Assembly: GCA_941918925.1 (NCBI GenBank)
Contig: OW799236.1
Span: 71,018,465-71,082,464 of the forward strand
Origin: Phyto melanocephala
Lineage: Eukaryota > Arthropoda > Insecta > Diptera > Rhinophoridae
DNA length: 64,000 nt
Reading direction: 5' to 3'
Shown: positions 38,001 through 53,000 of the stretch, piece by piece
Layout: every line of letters begins with the position of its first letter
Position numbering within the stretch: position 1 is the first letter of the stretch
Notes under the pieces: model-generated
What the model saw: only the letters and a program-made list of their open reading frames with translations
What the model was told of the DNA's origin: nothing
Databases searched by the model: none
Made by a program: the position numbers and the translations under genes

Positions 38001-41000
38001 CCCAAGGTTACCAAGTTAGCCATTTTTATTTTATTTAGCCTGAGGATTCGTTCATTTTGTTTTGGACTAGCCTAGGGGTATAATAATTGGACAAAAAATT
38101 TAGGAAGGAAGACTCATATTCCAACGGATCATATGAGTCAAGAAAAAATGGTCGAAAGGGTACTCCACACACTCATACCGAATGAATTCATGCACAATGG
38201 GTTCTTTCTGAACGAGAGGTTGTATACCTTCCATTTAAACTTATTCTGCACCTTGAGTTGGATGTATCTCACCGAATCCGCGTTGGATCTCGGATTTGAG
38301 CTCAGCAATTGCTTCTGGCTTATTCTCATAAACCCGAGATTTCACAAAACTCTAAGAAAAATTCGCACAGCGTTAAATAGCATGATCTTGGTGGCCAGTT
38401 GACATCAGAATTTCCTGAGATAATTTGTTCTGGAAATCGTTCTTGCAATAAATTGCTGCGCCGTCTCGCTGAAACCACATTCGTCCAGATCCACGCCATT
38501 TAGTTGAGACCACAAGAACTCTTTTAAAGTGTTTCTTTTACGCTATAATAACGCCATATAGTTACTACAATTTCGGCTTCATATTCAAAAAAGTAAGGCC
38601 ACTCACGTCGCCTGACTAAAATCCGCACCAGAAAGTTGCTCGTTGTGGATGCATTTGTTTCTAATGAATTGCCTCATGAATTTACTCATGAATCCATGAA
38701 TGGAAAAATGCCTTATCAAAGAAGATGACTCTTTTCAAAAATTGGCGTTGACTTTACTTTGCTCTATTATTTATGGTTTACTTATTTGGACTCCTACACG
38801 CAAAGAAAAATATGGCTGTGGTTATTATAATCGAACAGCAACATGCTATGATTGAATTGTATGATTGTGGTTAAAACATACAATGGTTGTCAATTATCTT
38901 TTTTATGTTTAATTGAAGCATAATGAAATAACAATATGAAGAACTACAGTTGAAATCGACTATATTTTCAAATCTAACTATACGGCAAATTATTGTCTTG
39001 AGCTGTAAGTTGCATATAATGATTTAGTTACCTTTTGAATCGCAATTTTTAAACTAATTTTTTTTTTAATTTTCTGGTTTATTTTTAAGCATCTACAATT
39101 TTTTCACTATTTTTGTGTATTTTTTGACATTTCAAAATATTAAAATAAAAAAAATTTATTCAGCAAGAGAAGAACAGTTGAAATCAAATTATTCTTAAAA
39201 ACAAATCATAGCTTGATTGATTGGTAATCATACTGTTGTCTCACCTATTATTGAATGATTGTTTTGAATTTTTAATGCTTTTGAATATAATGTTGTTTTT
39301 GTTGGATTATTTTTTTTTTAATCATAATATTTTTAAACGACAACCATATCGAAATTTATAGAAAAAATAAACATTAAATAATATAAGGCAAACAAATGCT
39401 TGGTTATCGTGACAAAATATATGATTAAATAAATTTAAAATAACTACTTATTACTTGTTTTCGACAACCAAATATTGTTTTAGAGAATATAATATGACCG
39501 TCGTGATCATGTCGTAACCATGGGTTTTCTTTGCGTGTAAGTAATCAGAATTTTGTAGGCCTTAAAGTGAAGGTGTTTTTTTTTCGCGAATTCGCGAATT
39601 TTGAAGTTATTGAGAACTGTGCTGAATTTATGTTTTTGATTACTCTCATTTACTGCAACAACGTCTTTAAGAGACCGATCGGTACGAATCAGTTTCTTAT
39701 AATTGTTTGACCACTTTTTGAATTATTGACAAATTAGGAGTACTTTCTCTACTGGAAATTCTTCGAAGCTTGCGAAGTGAGAGTTGTCACTTGCACAGAA
39801 AAATAACAGTTAAATTTTAAAAGTGTATTCTTACTGAGACTCCCTCGACATATATGTGGAAATATGAAAAAACTGCTTATTTCTGTTTCTATAGTTTTTC
39901 GGACAAGTTTTTTTAGAATGTTTGAGTTGATTTGTATGAATTGATTTGTAAAATTGATTTTATGAATTCTGTACTGTATTAATTAAAGAGCATATATTAA
40001 GTAAAATTTTAATTAACAATGGTTATTCCAAATGTTCTTGTTGCAAATTTACTTTAGAGATCGTAGTTTTTTTTCGTAGATTTACAGTACAACTCTCATT
40101 GAATACATTTATAAAATTCTATTAATTACACAAGAATATACATATGTACATACGATCTAATAAATAAAAATTAAAGCAAATTTAAAATAGGATGAATAAG
40201 GCAGATATTATATGTATATCTATATATATAAAAGTGAAACTCTGTGTGTGTGTGTGTGTGTGTTAGCTATAGACTCCGAAACTGTTAAAAAAATCGGACT
40301 CAAACTTTAGCAAGTTGTACACATTCCAGGGAGTTTTTATGGGTGGCAACAAGTGGGCGGGGCCACGCTCATACAAAATTAGTTATCATTTTGAGCTACT
40401 TGCACTTGACCGATTCTTCTGAAACATTGCACACATATTGAGCTGTCATGACTATATAATTTCGTGATTAGAAAAGTGGGCAGGGCCACGCCCATAAAAA
40501 AAGTTGTAATTTTGAGGTACTTGCACTTGACAGATTTTTCTAAAACTTTGCACACATATCGAGCTGTCATGACTAAATAATTTCGTGATAAGAAAAGTGG
40601 GCGGGGCCACGCCCATAAAAAATTAGTTATCATTTTTAGCTTCTTGGACTTGACCGATTTTTCTGAAACTTTGCACACATATTGAGCTGTCATGACTATA
40701 TAATTTCGTGATTAGAAAAGTGGGCAGGGCCACGCCCATAAAAAAAGTTATAATTTTGTAGTACTTACACTGGACCGATTTTTCTGAAACTTTGCACACA
40801 TATTGAGCTGTTATGACTTTACAATTTCGTGATTAGAAAAGTGGGCAGGGCCACGCCCATAAAAAAAGTTATAATTTTGAGGTACTTGCACTTGACAGAT
40901 GTTTCTGAAACTTTGCACACATATCGAGCTGTCATGACTATACAGTTTTGTGATTAGAAAAGTGGGCAGTGCCACGCCCATTAAAAAAAGTTATAAGTTT

Positions 41001-44000
41001 TAGCTTTTTGCACTTGATATTAAATTTAAATTCAGAATGCATTTTTATTTACTAAGGGGCGTAGCAACGCGCGCCGGGCTTTTCTAGTGTATAATAATTG
41101 TTAAAAAATGATAATACAAATCACTAACAAGTGTTCATCATCATTCTTCTGAAACATTGCACACATATTGAGCTGTCATGACTATATAATTTCGTGATTA
41201 GAAAAGTGGGCAGGGCCACGCCCATAAAAAAGTTGTAATTTTGAGGTACTTGCACTTGACAGATTTTTCTAAAACTTTGCACACATATCGAGCTGTCATG
41301 ACTAAATAATTTCGTGATAAGAAAAGTGGGAGGGGCCACGCCCATAAAAAATTAGTTATCATTTTTAGCTTCTTGGACTTGACCGATTTTTCTGAAACTT
41401 TGCACACATATTGAGCTGTCATGACTATATAATTTCGTGATTAGAAAAGTGGGCAGGGCCACGCCCATAAAAAAAGTTATAATTTTGTAGTACTTACACT
41501 GGACCGATTTTTCTGAAACTTTGCACACATATTGAGCTGTTATGACTTTACAATTTCGTGATTAGAAAAGTGGGCAGGGCCACGCCCATAAAAAAGTTAT
41601 AATTTTGAGGTACTTGCACTTGACAGATGTTTCTGAAACTTTGCACACATATCGAGCTGTCATGACTATACAGTTTTGTGATTAGAAAAGTGGGCAGTGC
41701 CACGCCCATTAAAAAAAGTTATAAGTTTTAGCTTTTTGCACTTGATATTAAATTTAAATTCAGAATGCATTTTTATTTACTAAGGGGCGTAGCAACGCGC
41801 GCCGGGCTTTTCTAGTGTATAATAATTGTTACAAAATGATAATACAAATCACTAACAAGTGTTCATCATCATTCTTCTGAAACATTGCACACATATTGAG
41901 CTGTCATGACTATATAATTTCGTGATTAGAAAAGTGGGCAGGGCCACGCCCATAAAAAAAGTTATAATTTTGAGGTACTTGCACTTGACTGATTTTTCTA
42001 AAACTTTGCACACATATCGAGCTGTCATGACTAAATAATTTCGTGATAAGAAAAGTGGGCGGGGCCACGCCCATAAAAAATTAGTTATCATTTTTAGCTT
42101 CTTGGACTTGACCGATTTTTCTGAAACTTTGCACACATATTGAGCTGTCATGACTATATAATTTCGTGATTAGAAAAGTGGGCAGGACCACGCCCATAAA
42201 AAAAGTTATAATTTTGTAGTACTTACACTGGACCGATTTTTCTGAAACTTTGCACACATATTGAGCTGTTATGACTTTACAATTTCGTGATTAGAAAAGT
42301 GGGCAGGGCCACGCCCATAAAAAAAAGTTATAATTTTTAGCTTCTTGGACTTGACCGATTTTTCTGAAACTTTGCACACATATTGAGCTGTCATGACTAT
42401 ACAGTTTCGTGATTAGAAAAGTCGGCAGTGCCACGCCCATTAAAAAAAGTTATAAGTTTTAGCTTTTTGCACTTGATATTAAATTTAAATTCAGAATGCA
42501 TTTTTATTTACTAATTGGCGTAGCAACGCGCGCCGGGCTTTTCTAGTGTATAATAATTGTTAAAAAATTATAATACAAATCACTAACAAGTGTTCATCAC
42601 GGTAACAATTGTCAACCTATAATGTTTATTAAATTTTATTTGCTGTCTCACTAAAATAATACGAGTATAAACATATTTACATTGTGATTTAAAAATTTTC
42701 TTTATATGAAGTTTGACACTATAAAATTCCGACAGAATAGAACGAATGTGTATAATTTTAATATTCGACTACCTTGTTTAAATATGCCTGACTAATGATA
42801 AAAATCAATTATAAAATTAATGCATGTTATTTTAATCACAATGATATAGCGAACAATGCTTGATAGGTATTTATGATGTTATATTATTTATAATGTCTTA
42901 ACTCTTTGAAATATACATACTTAAATAAATGCAACTTTGTTGTTAATCAATCACATGATAAAAAAATATTATTTTCCCGATGATAGCGACAAATGCAAAA
43001 TTACACTTCAACATTGCTTCAGATTACTTCTTTACGCTAAAAGGTCTTTCGATTCGATTTGCAAATTTTGCTATCATGTACATTGTAGGTATAATAACCT
43101 CATCGTAGTGTAGCCTAGATTTCAGATTAAATGTTATATGACATTTTGGTTTATTAATATCGACGCCAACTTTGATTTAGACTTTTTATTTTATTTGATA
43201 CCCATATTGATAATAAATCGGTAATTTAATCATTGTTTTTATTGCTTTGATATTTTTCTCGCAGAAAATTTTTAAGTTAGGTGGGTTACTCCGTAATTCG
43301 ATTCGAAAGTAAAATTTCCGATTTTGTATTCTTTATACATTGTAAATCAAAAAATTCTTGCTTTCTAATCGAATTACAAAGTAACCGAACTCAGTGCTTG
43401 GTGCGTTGTATATTTAGGGCTTTTCCTTTTTCTTCGGTGACATCAAATGGTAAATTTCAAATTAATTTACAGTGAGTGTAAGGGTATATATAGGTATATT
43501 ATTCCGTGTGAAATTTGTACAATATTCTTTTCCGATCCCATAAAGTATATGGGGAGCTCTCACAACTTATAAAAAGGGGAGTCGATTGAGCATATTCCGT
43601 CTGTTTGTGAAGTGTTGAAATCAAGTGTAAGGTATGAAAATATCAGAAATATTCGGGAACAGATCGGTATTAGAAATCAGCATAACCTTTTGAGATATAA
43701 GCAAATAAGCACGACTGCCTCATTTTTTTCGCTTATTTTTAACCACAACAATTAAAACTTAAAAATTTTATAAAAAAAAATGTGTAAATACATAATTTAT
43801 TCCCCAGTTACAATGTAATGAGCCAAGGGGCTTAACCTTTTTTTTTTACCCGCCACCAAAAAAATTGTGGGGGTATATTCAACGCCTACTATAACGCCCA
43901 CTTTTCACGTTATCTACAATTACTGAAATTTAAAAGCTCATAAAACAACCAAAATTAGAGGTATGATGATCAAATTTGCTACATATATCCTTCTAGGCAA

Positions 44001-47000
44001 TGTGATTACTGTTCCTGAAAATTAGGGTGCCACGCCTACTTTTACGCTCACCTTTCATATAACGTTTTAACTAAAACTCATATAATTTCTCTATTAATAA
44101 AAATTTTGGAATAATAAAGGATTATATTGAAATATCTAAGTTGTACTTATTAGCAAAAACAACTTTGACACGCCTACTATAACGCCCACTTTTCACGCTA
44201 TCTACCGTTAATGAAATTTAAAAGCTCACAAAACCGACAAAATTAGAGGTATGATGATGAAATTTGCTACAAATATCATTCTAATCAAAGTAATTGTTGT
44301 GCCAAAAAGTTTAGGTGACACGCCCACTATAACGCCTAGCTCCCATATAACGGTTTATCTTAAATTCATGTAATTTCTCTATTGACAAAGTTTTTGGGAA
44401 AATAAAGGACTAAGTTGTATTTATTAGCAGAAACTTTATTGACACGCCTACCTTAACACGCCCACTTTCACTAAAAAACTAAATTTAAGAAATTATTATC
44501 ATTTCTTTTTATAATGATAATATTTGTATGGTTCAATTATGTATTTAACAAAATATCGGCCAAATGGCCCCCCCATCCTTGGCGCCACTCACCTATCTGA
44601 TGGTCCAAATTTTCAATGACAATGTTGATGCTCAATTGTTGGGCATGATGATGACTCTCTTTTGCCACACTATCGCAAAAAACAGCAATGGTTCCCATTC
44701 AACGAACTAAGAAGGCATTCACAGATTTTCTAACATTTTATACAGACCTGTTTTGCAGAAATTTAAATATTTTTTACAATTCTCTCGATTGTGGGCGAAT
44801 TTGAGCACAAAATGCATTTTGAATTGAACGCCCATTTTTATAAAAAACCTGAATAACTTTAAAGCGTTGCTCATTTGCGTATCTTTCCACGGATCAAATT
44901 GAGTAAGTTTGAGATTGAGAAATGTCAAATGAAATGCAGAAAACAAACTTTAACAACCCTCTACAAAGAAAGTGATACATATTTTATTATAATAAGATTA
45001 TTCCATAGCGATTAACAAAATAATAAATATTGTGCTTTAAATGTACACACAATTGGTGGTGGGTATAAAAGATTCGGCACAGCCGAATATAGTGCTCTTA
45101 CTTGTTTAATTTTATTTATTGAAATGTATTCTTTTAAACTGTAATACAAATAAAAATAATAAAGTTAAACTTTCGATTACAATGTTGCACATTAGATAAG
45201 TTAAACTAAATTTGCATTTATCATTCAAATATCATCCCTCCTTCATACTAACATATACATATATTTTATCAAAATTAAATATCCAATGACTATAAATTCA
45301 TAATAATTTGTAAATGGTTTTCATTACCCAGGTTATCCAACCTAATGTGTTGAATAAATTATTAAAACAAAAACAACAACAACAAAAAAAACTTTATTTA
45401 AATTTGCAACAAAATAAGCAAAAGTAAAGGGTATTTTAGTAGAAAAACACTTTTTTTTAAATTTAGCATAACTTTTTTTGGTGCAAGTGGCAACTTTGAA
45501 CTTTGACTATATGTTTATTTCGATTATTAAAATTGCAAAGCTATACCAAAAAATAACGCTTTATAATTGTGAAATCTTATTGAAAAGATTTGGAAAGATA
45601 CATGTATGTACTTAGACCGCTTGCAAATTTTAAAAACATGTTCTGTCGAGAAAGCGCACCTAATGTGTCAACCATTCGGAGAGCGGTTAAAAAATTTTAA
45701 GGCCGTGTGATTTTTTTCTTAAGATTTTGTAATATCTTGATTTCATGTGAAAAAAACCAGAAGTAAGTTCTGAGCTTAAATCCGAGATCCCACTCGTCTA
45801 CAGTATGATATAGTCACATCTCTTTGAAAAAGTCATAGAAAATTACATAATCAGATCTGTGGGGCCATTTGACTAATGGTTCCATGCTTAAACGGAACAT
45901 ATCTTCTTTACAATCCAATAAAAAATCACAACTATGTATGTATGTATTCAAGAAAAAAAAGTGTTTTTATTTTAAAATGAAAAAGTTCTTTTTAACTAAA
46001 ACACCCTTTTACAAGTGCAATTGAACTTAAAAATGTTAAGTTCAAATTAGCCTTCCTTGCCTCTTGCATCCTTCATAACCTAAATCTTTATTCATATGCA
46101 CGCATGTGTGTATGTATAGCTTTACAAATGTATATGTTGTAATATTAATATTTGTTGTTTATATGAAATAGAAATAACAGCACACAAAAAATTAAAATAA
46201 TAACAATGAAAATATATTACAATCCAAACGTATTAGGGCATACTTGTGTTCATAAATACTTACACACGAACTAAATAATGTAATTGTTGATAAGCAACGT
46301 ACTCACTCATCATTTTTATAAAACAAAAAATCTACTTAAAAAAATAACAATAATAAATGGATTTGCATTTACATATTAAAAACAATAACAAAAATATATT
46401 TAGCTATAACTAGCTAAAGTTCATAAACGTACTTATGTATAAACTTGTTTATAATTGTGTGCTCACATACAGTTGGTGTCCAATATAATAAGAACTTTAA
46501 ATCATAGACTAGTTTAAACAATGGCATTTTTAATTTTTTATACCCTTCACACAGTGAAAAAGGGTAAACATATATAGGTTTGTCATTCCGTGTGAAATTT
46601 CTATAATTTTAATAAAAAATATAGAAATTTCTACAATTTTAAAAAATAAAGTATATAAAGTATAAATATAAAGAATATATTTTCTGAAAGCTTATAAATA
46701 GGGGAGTCGATTAAGCATTGCCTGTCGGTCCGTCTGTCTGTGTGTATGTTGAAATCGACTTTTTGAAGTCCCCCGACATCGCCTGGACCTGTGAGGACCC
46801 GAAATCGCGTGAGGTATTAAAATATCAGAAATATTCGGGGGCAGATCGGTATTGAAATTCAGAAAAATCGGTAAACAACTAAGATATGAGGAAAAAACCA
46901 CAGACACCTCTTTTTTTTTTACAACAACAACATACAACACATACATATAAACATGGTATCGAATCTCAGCTTAGCCAAAAAAAAAATTTTATATATTTTT

Positions 47001-50000
47001 TTAATTTTTTTAATTTTTTTTATTATTTAATTTTTTAAAAATTTTTCAATTTATAACTCAATTTATAATTTTATAATAGGATGTTTTTATATATGTATGT
47101 GTGTGTGTTTTTATATATACATATGTACGTATTTCATGTGAGATGAATCATGATACAAACAATTGTTATTGCATGTCTACACGTTGTGAAGAGTATATTA
47201 GATTCGGCACGACCGAATATAGCACTCTTATTAAACAAGTTTACATACAAAATAAGTTATATAAACTCTTTATAAACCTTTAATAGTTTTTATGAAAAAG
47301 TTAGTAGTAAAACTTTAATAATACAGTCGAAGCTCGGTATAACAACATTATCAATATTGAAAATGAACTGATTTTAGTACTACCATCTTTACGATTGATT
47401 AACATATAAAAAGTAAGAGAAAGAAAAGTGGAACAAAATTAAAAAGATTATCACAATTAAAGTATTCCTTACAATATTACAATATACATTTAGTTAAACT
47501 GAATAGGCCTGTTACTATGTTGACGCCATTGACGTTTTTTTCCGCTAAAGAACCATAACCCACATATATTTTTGTCATCGTTGTCAGCTCAGTGCCTTAA
47601 GTTCTGTTTTAAGATCTTTTTACATATTTCGAAACGAACAATTTTCAAGTCGGTGCTTTATTTAAGAATTTTTGGTGCATTTTTTTGTGACACCAAATAG
47701 TGGCTGAGTTTCAAGTTAGAAAAGTTGTGTTCTTTAAAAACAGAATTAAAATTTGTATTATTCAATATATCGTACAATTACATACATATATTTAAATATA
47801 AAAACTATTAATTAGAAAAATCAGAAAAAAGGTGGAGAACTTTAAATTTAAAGGAAACAGATTAAATAGTTTTTGTATTCCATCCAATTGACTTACAAAT
47901 CATAGTATGTATGTATTATTAATTTTATGTCAATAATGCTATACAATGATTTTGGTCATATTTTCGGCGTGGCTAGGTTGTACATGGCGTTACTTGTAGG
48001 TCAAATTTTCACACATTTTCCCAGGAAATCGGGCTTAATTTCGGCAATAGTGTTCATAATCTTTGCTTCTAAATGGTATATAGTTTGTGATTTATCTGCA
48101 TAGACCTGGGACTTATACACACCCACTAAAAAAATTTCGCACTTTATTAGCAGTGCAGACTTTATTCTCTTACCGTATTGCATCCATGAAAAATCTTAAA
48201 TTATTTGCATACGAAAGCAGTTATTTATTACTTACTAGGATTCGAATCTACGTTCATCCAGTTTGTATTGGTGTAAATAGACGAGGTGGTCTAGTTTTTT
48301 TAACGTATCTCAGTTCTTTATAAAGTTAATTTTTAATACCGATCTGCTACCGATTATTTCTGATATTTTGGTACCTTACACGGGTCTTGAAAATGTCTGT
48401 CAACCTAAAAAAAAATGATTTTAACATACACACAGATCGACTGACAGACGAACAATGCTTAATCGACTCCCCTAATCATAAGCTTTCAGAAAATATATAC
48501 TTTATTGGGTCGGAAATGATAATTGTAGAAATTTCACACGGAATAACAAACCTTACACTCACTGTGAAGGATATAAAAAATCGATTAAGACCTCTTACGT
48601 TTTATTTAATAGTAGTCTAATATAGCTACTGTAGGTGGTGTCTCTGATCAGTTATTGATTATACCATTTACCTATGGTATCAAGGGTATATATAGAGCTT
48701 TGTCATTCCGTTTTTAATTTTTATAATATGCATTTTTGACCCAATAAAGTATATTTTTTTGAGAGCTTAAAAGAAGCGGCCTCGATTGAGTTATGTCCAC
48801 CTACCCGTGTGTTGGTTGAAATCAATTTTTATAAGCCCCCAACATGTTGCTTAGATTTAGACGTGAAATCAATATTTTTGAAATATTGGGAATCGATTCG
48901 GTATTGAAATCTAGCACAATCGCCCCATAACTTTCTTATATATGAACAATTAAACCCGACTGCCTTTGTTTTTTCCTACATTTTTAACAAAAAAAACAAA
49001 ATTTTTAGTTCTAAGATACGCTTGATACTACTTAAAGATATAATGTGCCTATAGGGCTTTTCTAAAAAAAAAAATTTACAAATCTGTCACTAATCGGCAA
49101 AGTTATAGAAAAAAATTAATTTTTTTATAGCCGTAGTCTCAAAAATTATTGCTGAGAAAAACGGAAAATCCGATTCAAAGCTAAATATGATAAGAAAATC
49201 AAATACTTTGGTGTTTTTCCTAAAAAAAATTGTCAGTTTCTGGACAACAGGCAAGAGCGACATGAGAATAAAAATAAATATAGACATAATATAATACACT
49301 ATAAACAAATTTAAATTATATGATGGCCACCACTGCAAAATGACGTACAATAAATTTATATATGGGTCAAATCTAGTAATTAAAAGTGTACCCAGCTCAA
49401 CCCTCTCAATATTGGTATCAAACCAATTAATATTGGTAGTAATCAATTAATACAGCAAATTATTAAATATAGTATTAAGGGCTTTACAACTAGAATACAG
49501 TAAACTATGAAAGAGTTAAAATCTAAAATGGCGCCCTAAGCAAAATGGCGTATAATCTTTTGTTTAACTAATATGGGTATTAAATCAAAGGGCTTGATTA
49601 GAAGAATATAGCTAACTATTTAAAAACATAAAATCAAAGATGGCGTCGGAAATAATATTGAAAATGGCGTATTATATGAAATCTAAAATCTGGGCTGAGC
49701 TACGATGTGGTCACTATCCAATGTACATGACGATGTAGGGTATTATAAAATTCGGTACGGCCTAACGTACTTGTTTTAATTAGAAATTAATTTTATTAAA
49801 TCTAAGACAAGCATAAGTATGTGTAAATAACAAACGTCAATAAAACATTGATTACAACCTGGTACTACGCACCTAGAATATAAATTTATTATCATTATCT
49901 GGTAACAAGTATCTATTGATAAAAACAAAAAAATTTAACTTTTTAAACAAAATTACATTAAGAATTTGTACCCTCCTTCTTTGTTGCATATTTTTTAGAT

Positions 50001-53000
50001 ACCAAAACAATACTCAAAGGCATTACGGGTAATTTTAAAGCTGCTGAGCTCAGCGCTATAGTTGGGCCATCAGGTGCGGGAAAAAGTACTTGCCTTAATA
50101 TACTATCAGGATATACGTAATGTAACCTTCATCTTAGAGAGCCCACATAAATTCCTAATCAAAAACATACTTTTTTGTTCATTCCTTTTTTCCCCTCCAG
50201 TGCCTACGGTTATAGCGGTGATGTGACGGTCAATGACGATGTTCGTGATATTAAAGCTTTTAAACCAAATGTGGCATTTATAACACAGGATACCAGTCTA
50301 CATCCGTATTTGACGGTCAAAGAGGCCATGCATTTTTCGGCTAACTTGAAGATAGGTTCACACATGAGTAAAAGTGAAAAAAGGGAAAGGGTACGTTATA
50401 TATGGATATATATTTTTCAAATGACATATTCATTTTCAAACTTTATTGTCTTTATAGGTTAAAAAGATTTTAGAAGCTATTGGCATGTATGAGAATCGTT
50501 ATACTAGAACTTCTCAACTATCGGGAGGGCAACTGAAGAGATTATCCATCGCTTTAGAATTAGTTAATAATCCACCTGTATTAATTTTAGATGAACCAAC
50601 AAGGTAAACTAAACAATAAATAAATAAAATCACCTCAGACATGCTTAAATTAGGCAAATATTTGATTGAAAAGACGTATTCATTTCCTTGATATTTAATA
50701 AATGCAAAAACAAAAAAATAAGTAACAATAACAATTTACTATACTTTGGTTAACTAACCAATAAGTAAAAAAAAAATAAATAAATGTGGTAACGCTTATT
50801 TTGATAAATAGTTTTGCTCATACTGCAACTAAAGATATCATCGGGTGATTCGTCGTAAGGTTCGATTTTCGATTTTATGTTATTAGTCATGGCCAACATA
50901 TAATTGATATATTTAATATTCAAACAGTAAATTCCATAAATTGTTCTTTCGAATTTATGTGTTTCATTTTACATTATCAATTAAACCTCACGATAAATCA
51001 CCCATTATAGTAGTAGAACAATCCATAATTTAACTTTTTTCTTTCTTTACACTTATAAAACATAATTCTTTATATTCGATATAGTGGTTTGGATAGCTCG
51101 ACCTCTAATCAATTAATATCATTACTTAAAAAATTGGCCCTCGAAGGACGAACTGTTATTTGTACTATCCACCAGCCAAGTGCTTTAACATTTGAAATGT
51201 TTGATCATTTATATGCCATAGCAGGTGGCAGTTGTATATATTCTGGGGGGACACAAAATCTGGTTCCATTTTTGGCAGATGTAGGATTACCGTGTCCGGA
51301 GTCATATAACCCTGCAGATTATTGTAAGTTTTTGTATAAAGAAATTGAAGGCAGCTTTTTAATTTTAAAATGTTTTTTAAGTAATGGAAATTGCCACCGA
51401 TGACTATGGGTTACAAAATGAGAAATTAATAACAAAAATTGAAAATGGACGCAATAACAATTACCGACAAACAAAAGCGGATAGAAAAAGACAATTAGAA
51501 GCCATGCAGAAAGTTGGTAGGTACAAGAAACTTAAAGATAAATAAAAAGTAACTTTTATTAATGAAAAATCGAATTTTTTTTTATTCCCAGACAAAATGA
51601 TGGCAGCTGGCCTTATGACCCCTGTTATGGCTCCCGTCTTTACAACTACCGCCAGCAATAGAAATAATTCTAATACAATACCTAATGGCCATTATTGCCC
51701 CGCCTCCTACTCAACACATACCAATAACCATCGGGCGAAACCATTAACACCTATAAAAGAAATGTCCTCCCGCATCGGTACTAGTAAAGGCGTTCTAAAT
51801 GACTCTAACAATAGTGATTCATCTGCAGAAAACGGTTGCTGTCAGCAGATTAAATCGCCGAAATTGTGTAAAAGTAAAAATATTTATGCCACGCCTTTTT
51901 ACCGTCAATTAGGTATATTACTGCTAAGAACATTTCTGATATTATGGCGTGATAAATCCTTAACAACGATACGTTTTGTAATACATTTAATAACGGCTCT
52001 ATTGATCGGATTTCTCTACTATGGTATTGGCAATGAAGCGGAAAATGCTTTAAATAATTTTCGTTATTGCTTCTATTCGATAATGTTTATAATGTATTCA
52101 GCATTTTCATCGATTTTAGTAAAGTGTGAGTATTCTTCCGGTTGATTTCTTTTTTTTATTAATTAACCTTGGTAATATAGAAAATGATTTGTGTACAACT
52201 TATCGCATTTCTGTTTAACAGCAGTGTGTAGTAAATAATTTGTAATGAAATTTTGGCGCACAGGAAAGGGTCATACTCAGAGACAATATCCAATACTATT
52301 GAAGTAAAATAGAATTGTCAGTTAAAGAAAAGGTAACACGATTCGATGTACTGCCCTAAAAATATAAACTATATATGGACGGTCCTGGAAACACTTCTTC
52401 ATTACAACATACACTGAAAGAGTTTAGGTACTGAGACACTTCTATTCGATTGATTAAATTAATATTTCTGTGGCCATAAGGAAAAATTGCTTATATCTGT
52501 TTTAACAGTTTTTCAGGAAAGCCCTTTTAGATTTGTGGGTTGATTTTTAAAAATTGATTCCTTTTAAAATGAAGACTATTTTATGTATTTTGCGCTCTAC
52601 AGATTAAAGGGTATTTTGATTTTCGTATGTTTAGCTAAATTATAAGTTAAAATAAGTTATTTTTCCAAATGATATTGTTCTTTGAAAATATATAACAATA
52701 AGTTTTATCGCTATAATTCCCTGTTATGTTGTCCAAAATAGTTGAAAGATTGCCTGAGAGAGTTTTGAACTCTGGGATTGCAATGATGTTAATATATCAA
52801 TTTCAGCTTATGTCGACTTTAGTAGTTTCTCCTTTGTGCGACAGAAAAAATATATATACAACGTACAAGTGATTTCATTACGTTGATAATTTTTGACATA
52901 TGTATACGTTCTTTTTATTAAATTTTAAAAAATATTTCTAAAATCACGTTGAAAAAATTATCCTTGTCAATTAACTCTAAAATAAGGTTAAGTAATGAAT

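Larger units (their letters stand above)
23095..49998 (+). other. ABCG intron 1, 26.9 kb, filled with transposons
   Basis: Bounded by GTGAGT and TTTTTTAG. It holds LINE and Tc1/mariner relics, a THAP pseudogene, four D-family DINE-like elements, a Helitron with a tandem array, several MITEs and A/B-family fragments. Individual elements are listed separately. No additional coding exon in frame with the transporter was recognised inside it. Confidence 0.88.

Noticed and set aside
40379..42151. Repeated minus-strand ORFs ([15 protein letters not shown]...)
   Set aside because: Created by the 122-bp tandem units of the Helitron; the unit length is not a multiple of three throughout, and no known domain.
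50175..50462. Separate small genes inside the ABCG exons (open frames with read-through into introns)
   Set aside because: Splice sites and ABC motif order show these are exons of one transporter gene.
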